Below the pieces are notes generated by a model. It did not search any database. It saw nothing but the letters and a program-made list of their open reading frames with translations, and was not told where the DNA came from. This document shows positions 8,426-16,532 of a stretch of 19,400 nt of DNA, in pieces (the stretch's first letter is position 1; the number at the start of each line of letters is the position of its first letter). The position numbers and the translations under genes were made by a program. Source of the DNA: Sphingomonadales bacterium UBA658 (GTDB lineage Bacteria > Pseudomonadota > Alphaproteobacteria > Sphingomonadales > Sphingomonadaceae); assembly GCA_002299195.1 (NCBI GenBank), contig DBOA01000110.1, positions 1 through 19,400 on the forward strand, read 5' to 3'.

Positions 8426-8939
8426 CAAAATGGCTTTCAAACCCGTCAATATTGCGCTTCTGACGGTATCCGACACGCGTGGGCCGGATGATGACACCAG
8501 CGGCGATTTATTGGCTGAACGCATTAGGGCGGCGGGGCATAAGATCATCGAACGCGCAGTTTTGCGTGACGATACAGCGTTGATTACCGCACGCCTGCAC
8601 AATTGGATCGATGACGAGAATATCGACGTTGTCATATCCACGGGCGGCACGGGGCTCACCGGGCGCGATGTTACACCGGAGGCACTGGATCGCGTTAAGA
8701 CCAAGGATATTCCAGGGTTTGGCGAGCTATTTCGTTGGCTTAGCTTCGCCAGCATTGGCACATCGACCATACAGTCACGCGCCTGCGCGGTGCTGGCACG
8801 CGGCACATATATCTTTGCGCTGCCCGGCTCAAACGGCGCGGTGAAGGATGGATGGGACCAGATTTTGGTTCATCAGCTGGATAACCGGCACCGCCCCTGC
8901 AATTTCGTCGAACTGATGCCGCGCCTGTCCGAAAGGTAA
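8412..8939 (+). CDS. moaB: Molybdopterin adenylyltransferase/MoaB-type protein
   Basis: MoaB/Mog-family proteins bind molybdopterin, and members activate it by adenylation during molybdenum cofactor synthesis. The 175 residues show the family fold: NIALLTVSDTRG at 13-24, the molybdopterin-binding STGGTGLTGRDVTPEAL at 76-92, PGFGELFR, and LPGSNGAVKDGWD at 137-149. Whether it adenylates or is an accessory MoaB as in E. coli cannot be decided from the sequence. The TTG start at 8412 is set by the AGGAGG at 8401-8406 and overlaps the transglycosylase stop by 14 bases; an ATG at 8430 would give 169 residues. No other cofactor genes are nearby. Confidence 0.92.
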   Translation: MPLDNKMAFKPVNIALLTVSDTRGPDDDTSGDLLAERIRAAGHKIIERAVLRDDTALITARLHNWIDDENIDVVISTGGTGLTGRDVTPEALDRVKTKDIPGFGELFRWLSFASIGTSTIQSRACAVLARGTYIFALPGSNGAVKDGWDQILVHQLDNRHRPCNFVELMPRLSER

Positions 8940-8988
8940 ATGCGGGGATTACTGCCGTTCGCTGTGCTATTGCACTAAACGCATATTT

Positions 8989-9003
8989 GTTCTTTATATG
9001 TTC
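8989..9003 (+). promoter_or_regulatory. LexA (SOS) box, GTTC-N7-GTTC
   Basis: The sequence GTTCTTTATATGTTC is a perfect match to the GTTC-N7-GTTC direct repeat that LexA binds in alphaproteobacteria, with the usual T/A-rich spacer and preceding TTT. It lies 24 bases before the ATG at 9028 of the radical SAM gene, in the 88-base gap after moaB. Binding here would block its promoter until DNA damage. No other copy with 7-base spacing was seen in the intergenic regions I checked. Confidence 0.75.
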
Positions 9004-9027
9004 TCATTCTTGTGGCATGATTTGCCT

Positions 9028-10116
9028 ATGGAGAATGCAGTCGAACGCAATATCACAAAGGGACGCGGCGCGCCCACCAACGCGGTGCCAACGCGGTTTA
9101 ACCTCAATAGCCGTGTTGCCGACGGAGACTGGCTGGACGCGCGCGAAGCGTTAGATGGCGGAAAGCCAGCGCTCAAGACGACGGTGACCGAAGAGCTCGC
9201 CAAATCCATACTCTCGTTCCACAATTCTCCTGACGTCCCTTTTGACCGTTCGGTAAATGCATATCGCGGGTGCGAGCATGGCTGCGTGTATTGCTTTGCA
9301 CGGCCAACGCACGCGTATCATGACCTTTCGCCGGGGTTGGATTTTGAAAGCCGTCTTTTCGCCAAGCCAAACGCAGCGGACATCTTGCGCAAAACGATCG
9401 CCAAGCCCGGATATCGGCCAGCGACTATCGCAATCGGAACCAATACCGACCCGTATCAGCCGATTGAGCGAACCTATCGCATCACGCGGTCGATCTTGGC
9501 GCTGATGGTCGAAACGTCACACCCCATTGTCGTCACAACAAAATCCGCGCGCATAATTGATGACATCGACCTGTTAAGCCAGCTGGCATCAAAGCAACTG
9601 ACGGGTGTTGCGATATCGGTAACTTCGCTCGATGCAAAACTCGCGCGGACATTGGAACCCAGGGCATCTTCGCCGATGACCAGGCTTACGGCGGTACGCA
9701 AACTTTCCGATGCCGGTATCTATGTGCATGTGAACATCGCGCCGATAATTCCGGCGGTAACAGATCATGAGATTGAGGCTATCGCCGCCGCCGCTGCAGA
9801 ACATGGTGCGATCAGTATCAGTTCGATACCCATTCGCCTTCCGCATGAAGTCGCGCCTTTGTTCCGCGACTGGCTTGACGCGCATTTTCCGGACCGCGCG
9901 GCGAAGGTCATGAATATCATTCGCGATATGCGCGGCGGCAAAGACAATGATGCCGAATTTTTCTCACGGATGAAGGGCCATGGCCCTTGGGCCGAGCTGA
10001 TACGCACCCGTATGCAAATCGCGCGAAAGAAACATGGCTTGGACGGTTCCAAATGGTATGTCAGAACCGACCTGTTCGTTCCGCCAAATATGAATGGGCA
10101 GCTGAGCCTGTTTTGA
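9028..10116 (+). CDS. PA0069/SplB-like radical SAM protein, probably SOS-induced
   Basis: This protein belongs to the radical SAM superfamily, in the group related to spore photoproduct lyase (PA0069 / Rv2578c-type). The [4Fe-4S]-SAM motif CX3CX2C is Cys82, Cys86 and Cys89 in YRGCEHGCVYCFARP. It is followed by the IGTNTDPYQPIERTY and VTTKSARIIDDIDLL blocks typical of the SplB-like group and by a C-terminal helical region. The conserved family chemistry is generation of a 5'-deoxyadenosyl radical; the substrate is unknown, though a DNA lesion is an attractive guess given the LexA box. The ATG at 9028 (362 residues) is preferred because the earlier in-frame ATG at 8998 lies inside the LexA box; neither has a clear Shine-Dalgarno. 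It ends 35 bases before the acyl-CoA ligase gene, which points toward it. Confidence 0.9.
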   Translation: MENAVERNITKGRGAPTNAVPTRFNLNSRVADGDWLDAREALDGGKPALKTTVTEELAKSILSFHNSPDVPFDRSVNAYRGCEHGCVYCFARPTHAYHDLSPGLDFESRLFAKPNAADILRKTIAKPGYRPATIAIGTNTDPYQPIERTYRITRSILALMVETSHPIVVTTKSARIIDDIDLLSQLASKQLTGVAISVTSLDAKLARTLEPRASSPMTRLTAVRKLSDAGIYVHVNIAPIIPAVTDHEIEAIAAAAAEHGAISISSIPIRLPHEVAPLFRDWLDAHFPDRAAKVMNIIRDMRGGKDNDAEFFSRMKGHGPWAELIRTRMQIARKKHGLDGSKWYVRTDLFVPPNMNGQLSLF

Positions 10117-10139
10117 AAATATCAGCTGCTCGGCTGCCC
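10096..10139. other. Strong hairpin, with an alternative pairing, between converging genes
   Basis: GGGCAGCTGAGC (10096-10107) pairs with GCTCGGCTGCCC (10128-10139) over 12 bases with one G-T wobble; the loop contains the stop codon of the radical SAM gene. An alternative perfect 8-base pair GCAGCTGA/TCAGCTGC (10098-10105 with 10122-10129) is mutually exclusive with it. No T-tract follows on either strand, so it is not a textbook terminator but may protect 3' ends or pause both converging transcripts. Confidence 0.45.
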
Positions 10140-10151
10140 ATAATGTTGGGG

Positions 10152-11750
10152 TCAATCTTCTAGGACGAAATCCTTGAACTGCTGGCGCAGCGCAACCTTC
10201 TGGATCTTGCCGGTGCCGGTGTGTGGCAGCTCATCAACGAACAGGACCCTGTCTGGCATCCACCATTTTACGATCCGTTCGGCGAGATATGCCTTCACCG
10301 TGGCTTCATCGACCTCCGCGCCGGGTTTCTTAACGGCAATCAGCACAGGGCGTTCATCCCATTTGGGATGCGGAATGCCAATCGCGCCGGCCTCCGCAAT
10401 TCCGGGGCAGCCAACGGCGATATTTTCCAACTCAACCGAGCTAATCCATTCACCGCCCGATTTGATAACATCCTTTACGCGGTCGGTAATCTGCATCGTA
10501 CCATCGGGATGCAGAACGGAAACGTCACCAGTGTCAAACCATTGGTCGGCGTCGACGGTATCCGCTTCAGCCTTGAAATAACGTTTGATGACCCAAGGTC
10601 CGCGTATCTGAAGCGCGCCCGATGTCACGCCGTCGCGCGGGGCGACATTGCCGTCCTTATCAATGACACGCAATTCGACGCCAAATGGCGTTCGGCCCTG
10701 CTTACACACAACGTCTATTTGCTCGTCGAGGGTTAGTTCATCCCAATTCGGCGTGGGCGCGCCCATTGTGCCAATAGGTGACGTTTCCGTCATGCCCCAT
10801 GCGTGCGATACGCGGACATTTGCCTTCATGAGGCGTTCAATCATCGCGCGGGGCGCAGCGGAACCGCCGATTGTGACAAGGCGCAACTTACCGAGCGACG
10901 CATCGCGTCCGGCGGCAGCCTCTGCATCCAAATGCGCGAACATCGCAAGCCAAACGGTCGGCACACCCGCGCTATGCGTAACGCCTTCCTTCAGCATCAG
11001 CCCGTGCAAAGTCGCCGCATCATTGGTGGTGGAAAAGACAAATTTAACGCCCGCTGCGGCCCCTGCAAATGGCAAACCCCAGCTCGCCGCATGGAACATC
11101 GGCACGATGGGCAACAAAGCTGCCTGCGGGCTGAGATCGAATATGCTCGGCGCGATTTCCGCCATCGCGTGCAACATTGTCGAGCGGTGCTGATACAACA
11201 CACCCTTTGGATTGCCTGTCGTGCCGCTGGTATAGCAGAGCATGCATGGGTCACGCTCGTCGCCAGTCGCCCATTCATAATTGCCGTCTTGACCGTTGAT
11301 CAATGCGCCGTAGCTGTCGTCGCGGTCGAACACGATATAATGTTCAACGGTCTTCAGATGCGGTTTTATGCGGTCGATAACTGGCTGAAAAATGGCATCA
11401 TACATCAACACCTTATCTTCGGCGTGGTTCATGATGTAGATCAGGTCTTCGTCGAACAACCGGACGTTGACGGTATGAATAACACCGCCAAAACCAATGG
11501 CCCCATACCAAGTGGCAAGGTGCCGATGGTGGTTCATCGCAAAGGTTGCGATCCGGTCCCCTTTTTGCAGGCCAAAGCCGGCAAAGGCTTGCGACAGCTT
11601 ACAAGCTTCGGCCGCGACGCCCGCCCAGCTTGTCCGTTCAAAAGTGCCGTCAGCCCAACGCGTTACGATTTCGCGCGTGCCATGCTCCCGCGCTGCATAA
11701 TCAATTAAATGAGTTACCCGAAGGTCCCAATCCTGCATCGTACCGTACAT
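10152..11750 (-). CDS. AMP-forming fatty-acid (acyl-)CoA ligase
   Basis: The enzyme activates a carboxylic acid with ATP to an acyl-adenylate and transfers it to coenzyme A. The AMP-binding P-loop YTSGTTGNPKGV is at residues 173-184, the HAWGMTETSP block is in the middle, WFDTGDVSVLHPDG is the hinge region, and the C-terminal catalytic lysine is in TGTGKIQK. The overall wording (opening MYGTMQDWDLRV) matches the medium/long-chain FadD/AlkK-type group; chain length is not predictable. The start at 11750 (532 residues) has GGGAGAGA 6 bases upstream, while the ATG at 11768 would precede that site. It lies 65 bases after dnaE in the same direction and faces the radical SAM gene. Confidence 0.9.
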   Translation of the reverse strand: MYGTMQDWDLRVTHLIDYAAREHGTREIVTRWADGTFERTSWAGVAAEACKLSQAFAGFGLQKGDRIATFAMNHHRHLATWYGAIGFGGVIHTVNVRLFDEDLIYIMNHAEDKVLMYDAIFQPVIDRIKPHLKTVEHYIVFDRDDSYGALINGQDGNYEWATGDERDPCMLCYTSGTTGNPKGVLYQHRSTMLHAMAEIAPSIFDLSPQAALLPIVPMFHAASWGLPFAGAAAGVKFVFSTTNDAATLHGLMLKEGVTHSAGVPTVWLAMFAHLDAEAAAGRDASLGKLRLVTIGGSAAPRAMIERLMKANVRVSHAWGMTETSPIGTMGAPTPNWDELTLDEQIDVVCKQGRTPFGVELRVIDKDGNVAPRDGVTSGALQIRGPWVIKRYFKAEADTVDADQWFDTGDVSVLHPDGTMQITDRVKDVIKSGGEWISSVELENIAVGCPGIAEAGAIGIPHPKWDERPVLIAVKKPGAEVDEATVKAYLAERIVKWWMPDRVLFVDELPHTGTGKIQKVALRQQFKDFVLED

Positions 11751-11815
11751 CCAAGCTCTCTCCCTCATCTAACGTCGCCAATATTCTTGGCGTATATTTC
11801 CGTGTTTGCTGCTGA

Positions 11816-14800
11816 TCAATGCACCAATGCTAGGCTCGGCCCAATCGGTGAAAGTTCAACATTATCTATGCCTTCAATGCCCTTTACTTGGTCCAGCAAA
11901 GACGCGTCTATACGATATTTGCGTCCCAGCACGATCTGCACCCATTGGCCATCGGAAGACCGCGTTTTGATAATGAGTTCGCTCCGCCCGCCTTGCAGCG
12001 GCTCAACCATCTCGGCCAAACGTGCAATGGCGGTTTCTTGCGACACATCCAACTGCATTTTGAGCCGCGATACGCTCGTTAGCCCGCTGAGCGCCTTTGC
12101 GCTTTTGACTGTGAAGCTGGGCACTTCGTCCCCTGCCCGCATATCCATTTCACAATGCAGCAAAAGGCATTCGGCATCCTTGGCCCATTCGGCCAGTTGA
12201 CTGCCCACCGCTTCGTCAAAGCAGCGCACAGAAAACTGTCCGCTCATGTCGGAAAAATCGGCAATCATGAAGCGTTTACCCTTGCGGGATTCACGCCAGC
12301 GCACGCCTTCAATAAGCGCGGACATGGTAGCGGCGCGACGCACGCCCTCGGGGATTGGGCCGCTCTCCAGCCACACCGCATAAGGTTTTGCGCCATGGCT
12401 CGCCGCCAGCGCATCATATTGCGAACATGGGTGGGCAGAGAAATAAAAGCCAAAGGCGTCCTTCTCCTGATTCATCTGCTCGCCCGGCGCCCATGATAGT
12501 CGGCCATCTATACGCAAGGCGGCCATGTCGGACCCGCCTTCGCCGAACAGTCCGCCCTGCCCGCTTTCGCGAGAATCACGCGCAGACTGTGCCGCAGCCA
12601 AAAGCGTTTCTGCAGCGCCATGCACCGCGGCGCGGTTAGGCTCCAGCGCATCAAACGCACCTGCAGCGGCCAGATTTTCGAGGCTGCGCCGGTTTATCTG
12701 ACTGGGGTCAACACGATTGGCGAAATCATCCAGGCTTTTGAAAAGCCCTGCCGATGTTCGCTCCGCCACCAGCACTTCCATGGCGCGTTCGCCGACATTC
12801 TTAATACCACCCAACGCATATCGGACGGCATGTTCGCCATGGGCGTTCGTCTCAACGGTAAATTCAGCATCGCTTTGGTTGATGTCGGGCGGATGGCACA
12901 CGACCTCTAAGCGGCGCATGTCATCCATGAATATCGCAAGCTTGTCCGTCTGATGCATGTCGAAACACATGGATGCCGCGAAGAACTCTTCAGGATGATG
13001 TGTCTTCATCCATGCGGTTTGATATGCAAGCACGGCGTAGGCGGCGGCGTGGCTTTTGTTGAAACCATATCCGGCAAATTTATCGATCAAATCGAACAGC
13101 TCATTTGCCCGGTTTGGTGGAATGGCGTGGGTAGCGCAGCCGGTGACAAAACGTTCGCGCTGCGCGTCCATTTCGGCCTGAATCTTCTTACCCATCGCAC
13201 GGCGGAGCAAATCTGCTTCGCCAAGGCTGTATCCCGCCAATATCTGGGCGGCCTGCATAACCTGTTCCTGATAGACGAAGATGCCGTATGTTTCGTTCAA
13301 TACGGGCTCAAGCAGCGCGTGCGGATATTCGATGCTCTCTTCGCCATTCTTGCGTCGACCGAACATCGGGATATTGTCCATTGGGCCCGGGCGGTAGAGC
13401 GAGACGAGCGCGATAATATCGCCGAAATTGGTGGGCTTAACCACGGCAAGCGTCCGCCGCATCCCTTCGGATTCCAGCTGGAACACTCCGACAGTGTCGC
13501 CGCGCTGCAGCAATTCATACACGGCCGGGTCATCATGCGGCAAAAGCCCAAGGTCAATGTCGACCCCGCGTTTCGCCAACATCTGGGTGGCTTTTTGCAA
13601 AACGGAAAGCGTCTTCAGACCCAGAAAGTCGAACTTAACAAGGCCCGCACTTTCGACATATTTCATGTCGAACTGCGTAACGGGCATATCCGAACGCGGG
13701 TCGCGATATAAAGGCGCAAGCTCGGACAATTCACGGTCGCCGATAACAACACCGGCGGCGTGGGTTGAACTGTGACGTGGTAAGCCCTCAAGCTTCATGG
13801 CAAGATCAAACAAGCGCTTCACTTGGGCGTCGCGACGATATTCCTCACGCAATTCGGCGACGCCCGCCAATGCGCGCTGCAAATCCCACGGATCAGCAGG
13901 AAGGTTCGGCACTTGCTTGCACAGCCGGTCCACTTGGCCATAACTCATTTGCAGAACGCGCCCGGTATCGCGAAGTACAGCGCGGGCCTTAAGCTTACCA
14001 AAGGTAATGATCTGCGCGACTTGGCGTGTGCCATATTTTTTCTGCACATAACGAATGACCTCTCCGCGCCGCGTTTCGCAGAAATCGATATCGAAATCCG
14101 GCATGGAAACACGGTCGGGGTTCAAAAAGCGTTCGAACAGCAAACCAAGCTTGATGGGGTCAAGGTCCGTAATGGTCAGCACCCACGCGACGAGCGAACC
14201 CGCGCCGGACCCACGGCCGGGGCCGACGGCAATGTCTTGTTCCTTTGCCCACTTAATGAAGTCTGCAACGATCAAGAAATAGCCGGAGAAGCCCATCGAG
14301 CAAATGACGTCCGCTTCAAATGTCAGCCGGTCGAAATAGACTTGGCGCGTTGCTTCATCGGAAATGCCTGCCGTCTCAAGACGCTGCAACAGCCCCAAAC
14401 GGGCGTCCTCACGCAACTGCGCATCCTCCGCCGTGCGATCACCTGCTAGGCTTGGCAAGATTGGGTTTCGATATGGTGCCAGTGCGGTGCAGCGCTGGGC
14501 AATAACCAGCGTGTTGGCCAGCGCCTCAGGCACATCGGCGAACAACGCGCCCATTTGCTTGCCGGTCTTGATCCATGTCTCACGGCTGCTCCGCCGCCGG
14601 TCTTGGCTTTCGACATATTCGCCATCCGAAATGCACAGCATTGCGTCATGCGCATCGAAAAAATCCGGTTCGGCAAAAAATGCGGGGTTCGTCGCAACCA
14701 TTGGAATATCGCGGGCATAAGCCAGATCAATCAACGCCACTTCCGCGGTTTCTTCGCGGCTATCGTTGCGGCGGCTTAACTCGATATACAGCCGATCCGG

Positions 14801-15292
14801 AAACAAAGCCTGCAAGCGCGACAGATATTCACCCGCAGCATTGTTTTGGCCGTCACTTAGCAGCTGCGTTACGGCGCCTTCAGCGCCACCGGTCAGCGCA
14901 ATCAGGCCATCGGAAAATGGCGCAAGCTGCTCCAGCGTAACATGCGCGTCCAAATCTTCGGGACGATCAAGATGCGCCATGGAGACCAGACGGCACAGAT
15001 TATTATATCCGCTTTCGTCCTGCGCAAATAATGGCAGCCAGTCGCGGATGAACTTGCCATCGCCGGTCGGTCGCCGGACGCCAAGCAGCGCGCCAATGAT
15101 GGGCTGTACTCCCTTTGACTTTGCGCCATCCTGAAATGGCATAACGCCATAAAGACCATTGCGGTCGCAAATCGCAATCGCCGGAAACCCTAGCTTTTTT
15201 GAGGCTTCACCAATCGCCTTGGGCTCGATTGCGCCTTCCAACATGGTGTAAGCGGAAAACACGCGCAAAGGGACGAAAGGCACATAGGACAT
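11816..15292 (-). CDS. dnaE: DNA polymerase III alpha subunit (DnaE1)
   Basis: This is the replicative polymerase subunit. At 1158 residues it is close to the E. coli protein (1160), and the catalytic aspartates fall at the same numbers: Asp401 and Asp403 in MPDFDIDFC, and Asp555 in KFDFLGLKTL. GPGRGSGAGSLVAW (358-371) is the family block before the palm. A clamp-binding QGGLF lies at 912-916. The N-terminal PHP domain has lost metal ligands (RVFSAYTMLEG and CDRNGLYG instead of the HXH and DH pattern), so it should have no intrinsic proofreading; a separate DnaQ is expected. The C-terminal OB-fold and tail are present and the frame is unbroken. It lies 62 bases downstream of the glutathione peroxidase gene and no strong Shine-Dalgarno is visible. 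Confidence 0.98.
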   Translation of the reverse strand: MSYVPFVPLRVFSAYTMLEGAIEPKAIGEASKKLGFPAIAICDRNGLYGVMPFQDGAKSKGVQPIIGALLGVRRPTGDGKFIRDWLPLFAQDESGYNNLCRLVSMAHLDRPEDLDAHVTLEQLAPFSDGLIALTGGAEGAVTQLLSDGQNNAAGEYLSRLQALFPDRLYIELSRRNDSREETAEVALIDLAYARDIPMVATNPAFFAEPDFFDAHDAMLCISDGEYVESQDRRRSSRETWIKTGKQMGALFADVPEALANTLVIAQRCTALAPYRNPILPSLAGDRTAEDAQLREDARLGLLQRLETAGISDEATRQVYFDRLTFEADVICSMGFSGYFLIVADFIKWAKEQDIAVGPGRGSGAGSLVAWVLTITDLDPIKLGLLFERFLNPDRVSMPDFDIDFCETRRGEVIRYVQKKYGTRQVAQIITFGKLKARAVLRDTGRVLQMSYGQVDRLCKQVPNLPADPWDLQRALAGVAELREEYRRDAQVKRLFDLAMKLEGLPRHSSTHAAGVVIGDRELSELAPLYRDPRSDMPVTQFDMKYVESAGLVKFDFLGLKTLSVLQKATQMLAKRGVDIDLGLLPHDDPAVYELLQRGDTVGVFQLESEGMRRTLAVVKPTNFGDIIALVSLYRPGPMDNIPMFGRRKNGEESIEYPHALLEPVLNETYGIFVYQEQVMQAAQILAGYSLGEADLLRRAMGKKIQAEMDAQRERFVTGCATHAIPPNRANELFDLIDKFAGYGFNKSHAAAYAVLAYQTAWMKTHHPEEFFAASMCFDMHQTDKLAIFMDDMRRLEVVCHPPDINQSDAEFTVETNAHGEHAVRYALGGIKNVGERAMEVLVAERTSAGLFKSLDDFANRVDPSQINRRSLENLAAAGAFDALEPNRAAVHGAAETLLAAAQSARDSRESGQGGLFGEGGSDMAALRIDGRLSWAPGEQMNQEKDAFGFYFSAHPCSQYDALAASHGAKPYAVWLESGPIPEGVRRAATMSALIEGVRWRESRKGKRFMIADFSDMSGQFSVRCFDEAVGSQLAEWAKDAECLLLHCEMDMRAGDEVPSFTVKSAKALSGLTSVSRLKMQLDVSQETAIARLAEMVEPLQGGRSELIIKTRSSDGQWVQIVLGRKYRIDASLLDQVKGIEGIDNVELSPIGPSLALVH

Positions 15293-15315
15293 AAAGCTAT
15301 GTTAGATGACTCGCG

Positions 15316-15329
15316 GGATTCGACAATCC
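15316..15329. other. Small inverted repeat upstream of dnaE
   Basis: GGATT-CGAC-AATCC forms a perfect 5-base inverted repeat in the 62-base gap between the glutathione peroxidase and dnaE genes. It lies 24 bases before the dnaE ATG. On the minus strand a weak TTGTCG...TAACAT pair with a 16-base spacer overlaps it, so it may be part of a dnaE promoter or an operator; the evidence is thin. Confidence 0.2.
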
Positions 15330-15354
15330 AACTTTTCGGCTAATCTGTGGACAA

Positions 15355-15843
15355 TCAGGCAGGCTGCGAAAGAAGCTTTTCGATGTCCTTGGCCAACGCC
15401 TCGGGTTTAACTTGCGGGCCATGGCGGGCAACCACATTGCCCTTACGATCGACCAGAAATTTGGTGAAGTTCCATTTGATCCCGCGCGACCCCAGCAGGC
15501 CAGCCTGCTGCTGCTTGAGATAATGCCAAAGCGGATCTTCATTGTCGCCGTTGACGTCAATTTTTGACGCTAAAGGGAATGACACATCATAGGTCAGTGA
15601 ACAGAAATTTTTGATCTCTTCCTCGTCACCCGGTTCCTGCGCGCCAAACTGATTGCAGGGGAACGCCAATATCTCCAACCCCTGAGCCTGATATTGCCGA
15701 TACAGCGCCTCAAGCCCCTTATATTGCGGCGTAAAGCCACATTTCGACGCGGTATTCACGATCAGCAAGACCTTACCCGCATGCGCCGCCATGGCTTCGC
15801 TTGCGCCACCGGGCATTTTGACCGAAAAATCGTAAACTGACAT
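15355..15843 (-). CDS. Glutathione peroxidase family protein (thiol peroxidase type)
   Basis: The protein reduces hydrogen peroxide and organic hydroperoxides with a thiol donor. The family signatures are intact: the peroxidatic Cys35 in NTASKCGFTPQY, the glutamine-containing FPCNQFGAQEP near 61-71 with a likely resolving cysteine, and the tryptophan in IKWNFTKFLVDRKG. It uses cysteine, not selenocysteine. Bacterial enzymes of this type often take electrons from thioredoxin; which donor is used here is unknown. There is no signal peptide. Length (162 residues) is normal. The start is one of two adjacent ATGs (15846 or 15843); AGGGG lies just upstream. It begins 14 bases after lolD and is probably co-transcribed with lolCD. 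Confidence 0.95.
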   Translation of the reverse strand: MSVYDFSVKMPGGASEAMAAHAGKVLLIVNTASKCGFTPQYKGLEALYRQYQAQGLEILAFPCNQFGAQEPGDEEEIKNFCSLTYDVSFPLASKIDVNGDNEDPLWHYLKQQQAGLLGSRGIKWNFTKFLVDRKGNVVARHGPQVKPEALAKDIEKLLSQPA

Positions 15844-15860
15844 CATCTATCCCCTTTAGC

Positions 15861-16532
15861 TTAAGCTAATCTTCCGTCCTTCAGCCGCACGACGCGGTCC
15901 ATTTTGGCGGCAAGGCGTTCGTTATGTGTCGCGACAATGGCCGATGAGCCTTGCTCACGCACCAATGCCATAAACTCACCCAGCACAATGTCGGCGGTGT
16001 GTTCGTCCAGATTACCAGTCGGTTCGTCCGCCAGCACCAGTTTTGGCCGGTTCGCAAGCGCCCGCGCGACGGCGACACGTTGCTGCTCGCCGCCGGAGAG
16101 TTTGGATGGGCGATGATGGAGCCGCTCAGAAAGCCCAAGTTGCGTGAGCAAATGCGTCGCGCGTTCGACCGCATCCTCTGGCGTTGCGTCGGCAATCAAT
16201 TGGGGAAGGACGACATTCTCAAGCGCATCAAAATCGGGCAGCAAATGGTGGAATTGGTACACGAAACCGAGTTTCTGTCGGCGTATTTCGGTTTGACGGT
16301 CAACACCTGCCGAACTGACTTCTTCACCATCCAATTTAATCGAGCCCGAAAAACCGCCCTCAAGCAGACCGACCGCCTGTAGCATCGTTGATTTCCCCGA
16401 CCCCGACGGGCCAAGCAAGGCCACAAGTTCGCCCTTCCCAACCACAAGGTCGACACCGCGGAGCACTTGTATGGTGACATCGCCCTGTACAAATTTGCGG
16501 CGCACATCGATGAGTTCAACGACATTATTCAT
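15861..16532 (-). CDS. lolD: Lipoprotein-releasing ABC transporter ATPase
   Basis: LolD powers the inner-membrane Lol complex that extracts outer-membrane lipoproteins and hands them to LolA. The ABC motifs are complete: Walker A GPSGSGKST at 41-49, Q-loop Gln93 in FVYQFHHLLPDF, signature LSGGEQQRV at 145-153, Walker B LVLADEPTGNLD near 165-176 and the H-loop His203 in ATHNERL. The 223-residue length is normal for MacB/LolD ATPases. The ATG at 16532 overlaps the lolC stop by 8 bases and has AGGTG 7 bases upstream. The close pairing with a LolC/E permease makes the Lol assignment firmer than for a lone ATPase. Confidence 0.93.
   Translation of the reverse strand: MNNVVELIDVRRKFVQGDVTIQVLRGVDLVVGKGELVALLGPSGSGKSTMLQAVGLLEGGFSGSIKLDGEEVSSAGVDRQTEIRRQKLGFVYQFHHLLPDFDALENVVLPQLIADATPEDAVERATHLLTQLGLSERLHHRPSKLSGGEQQRVAVARALANRPKLVLADEPTGNLDEHTADIVLGEFMALVREQGSSAIVATHNERLAAKMDRVVRLKDGRLA

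Noticed and set aside
8998..9027. Longer N-terminus for the radical SAM protein from the ATG at 8998
   Set aside because: This ATG lies inside the LexA box and the added residues (MFSFLWHDLP) do not resemble the family.
10803..11708. 301-codon open frame on the plus strand inside the acyl-CoA ligase gene
   Set aside because: It is a shadow frame of a clearly conserved enzyme gene, with Arg/His/Cys-rich, non-protein-like composition.
12953..13711. 252-codon open frame on the plus strand inside dnaE
   Set aside because: It is antisense to an intact, conserved dnaE and has no family likeness.
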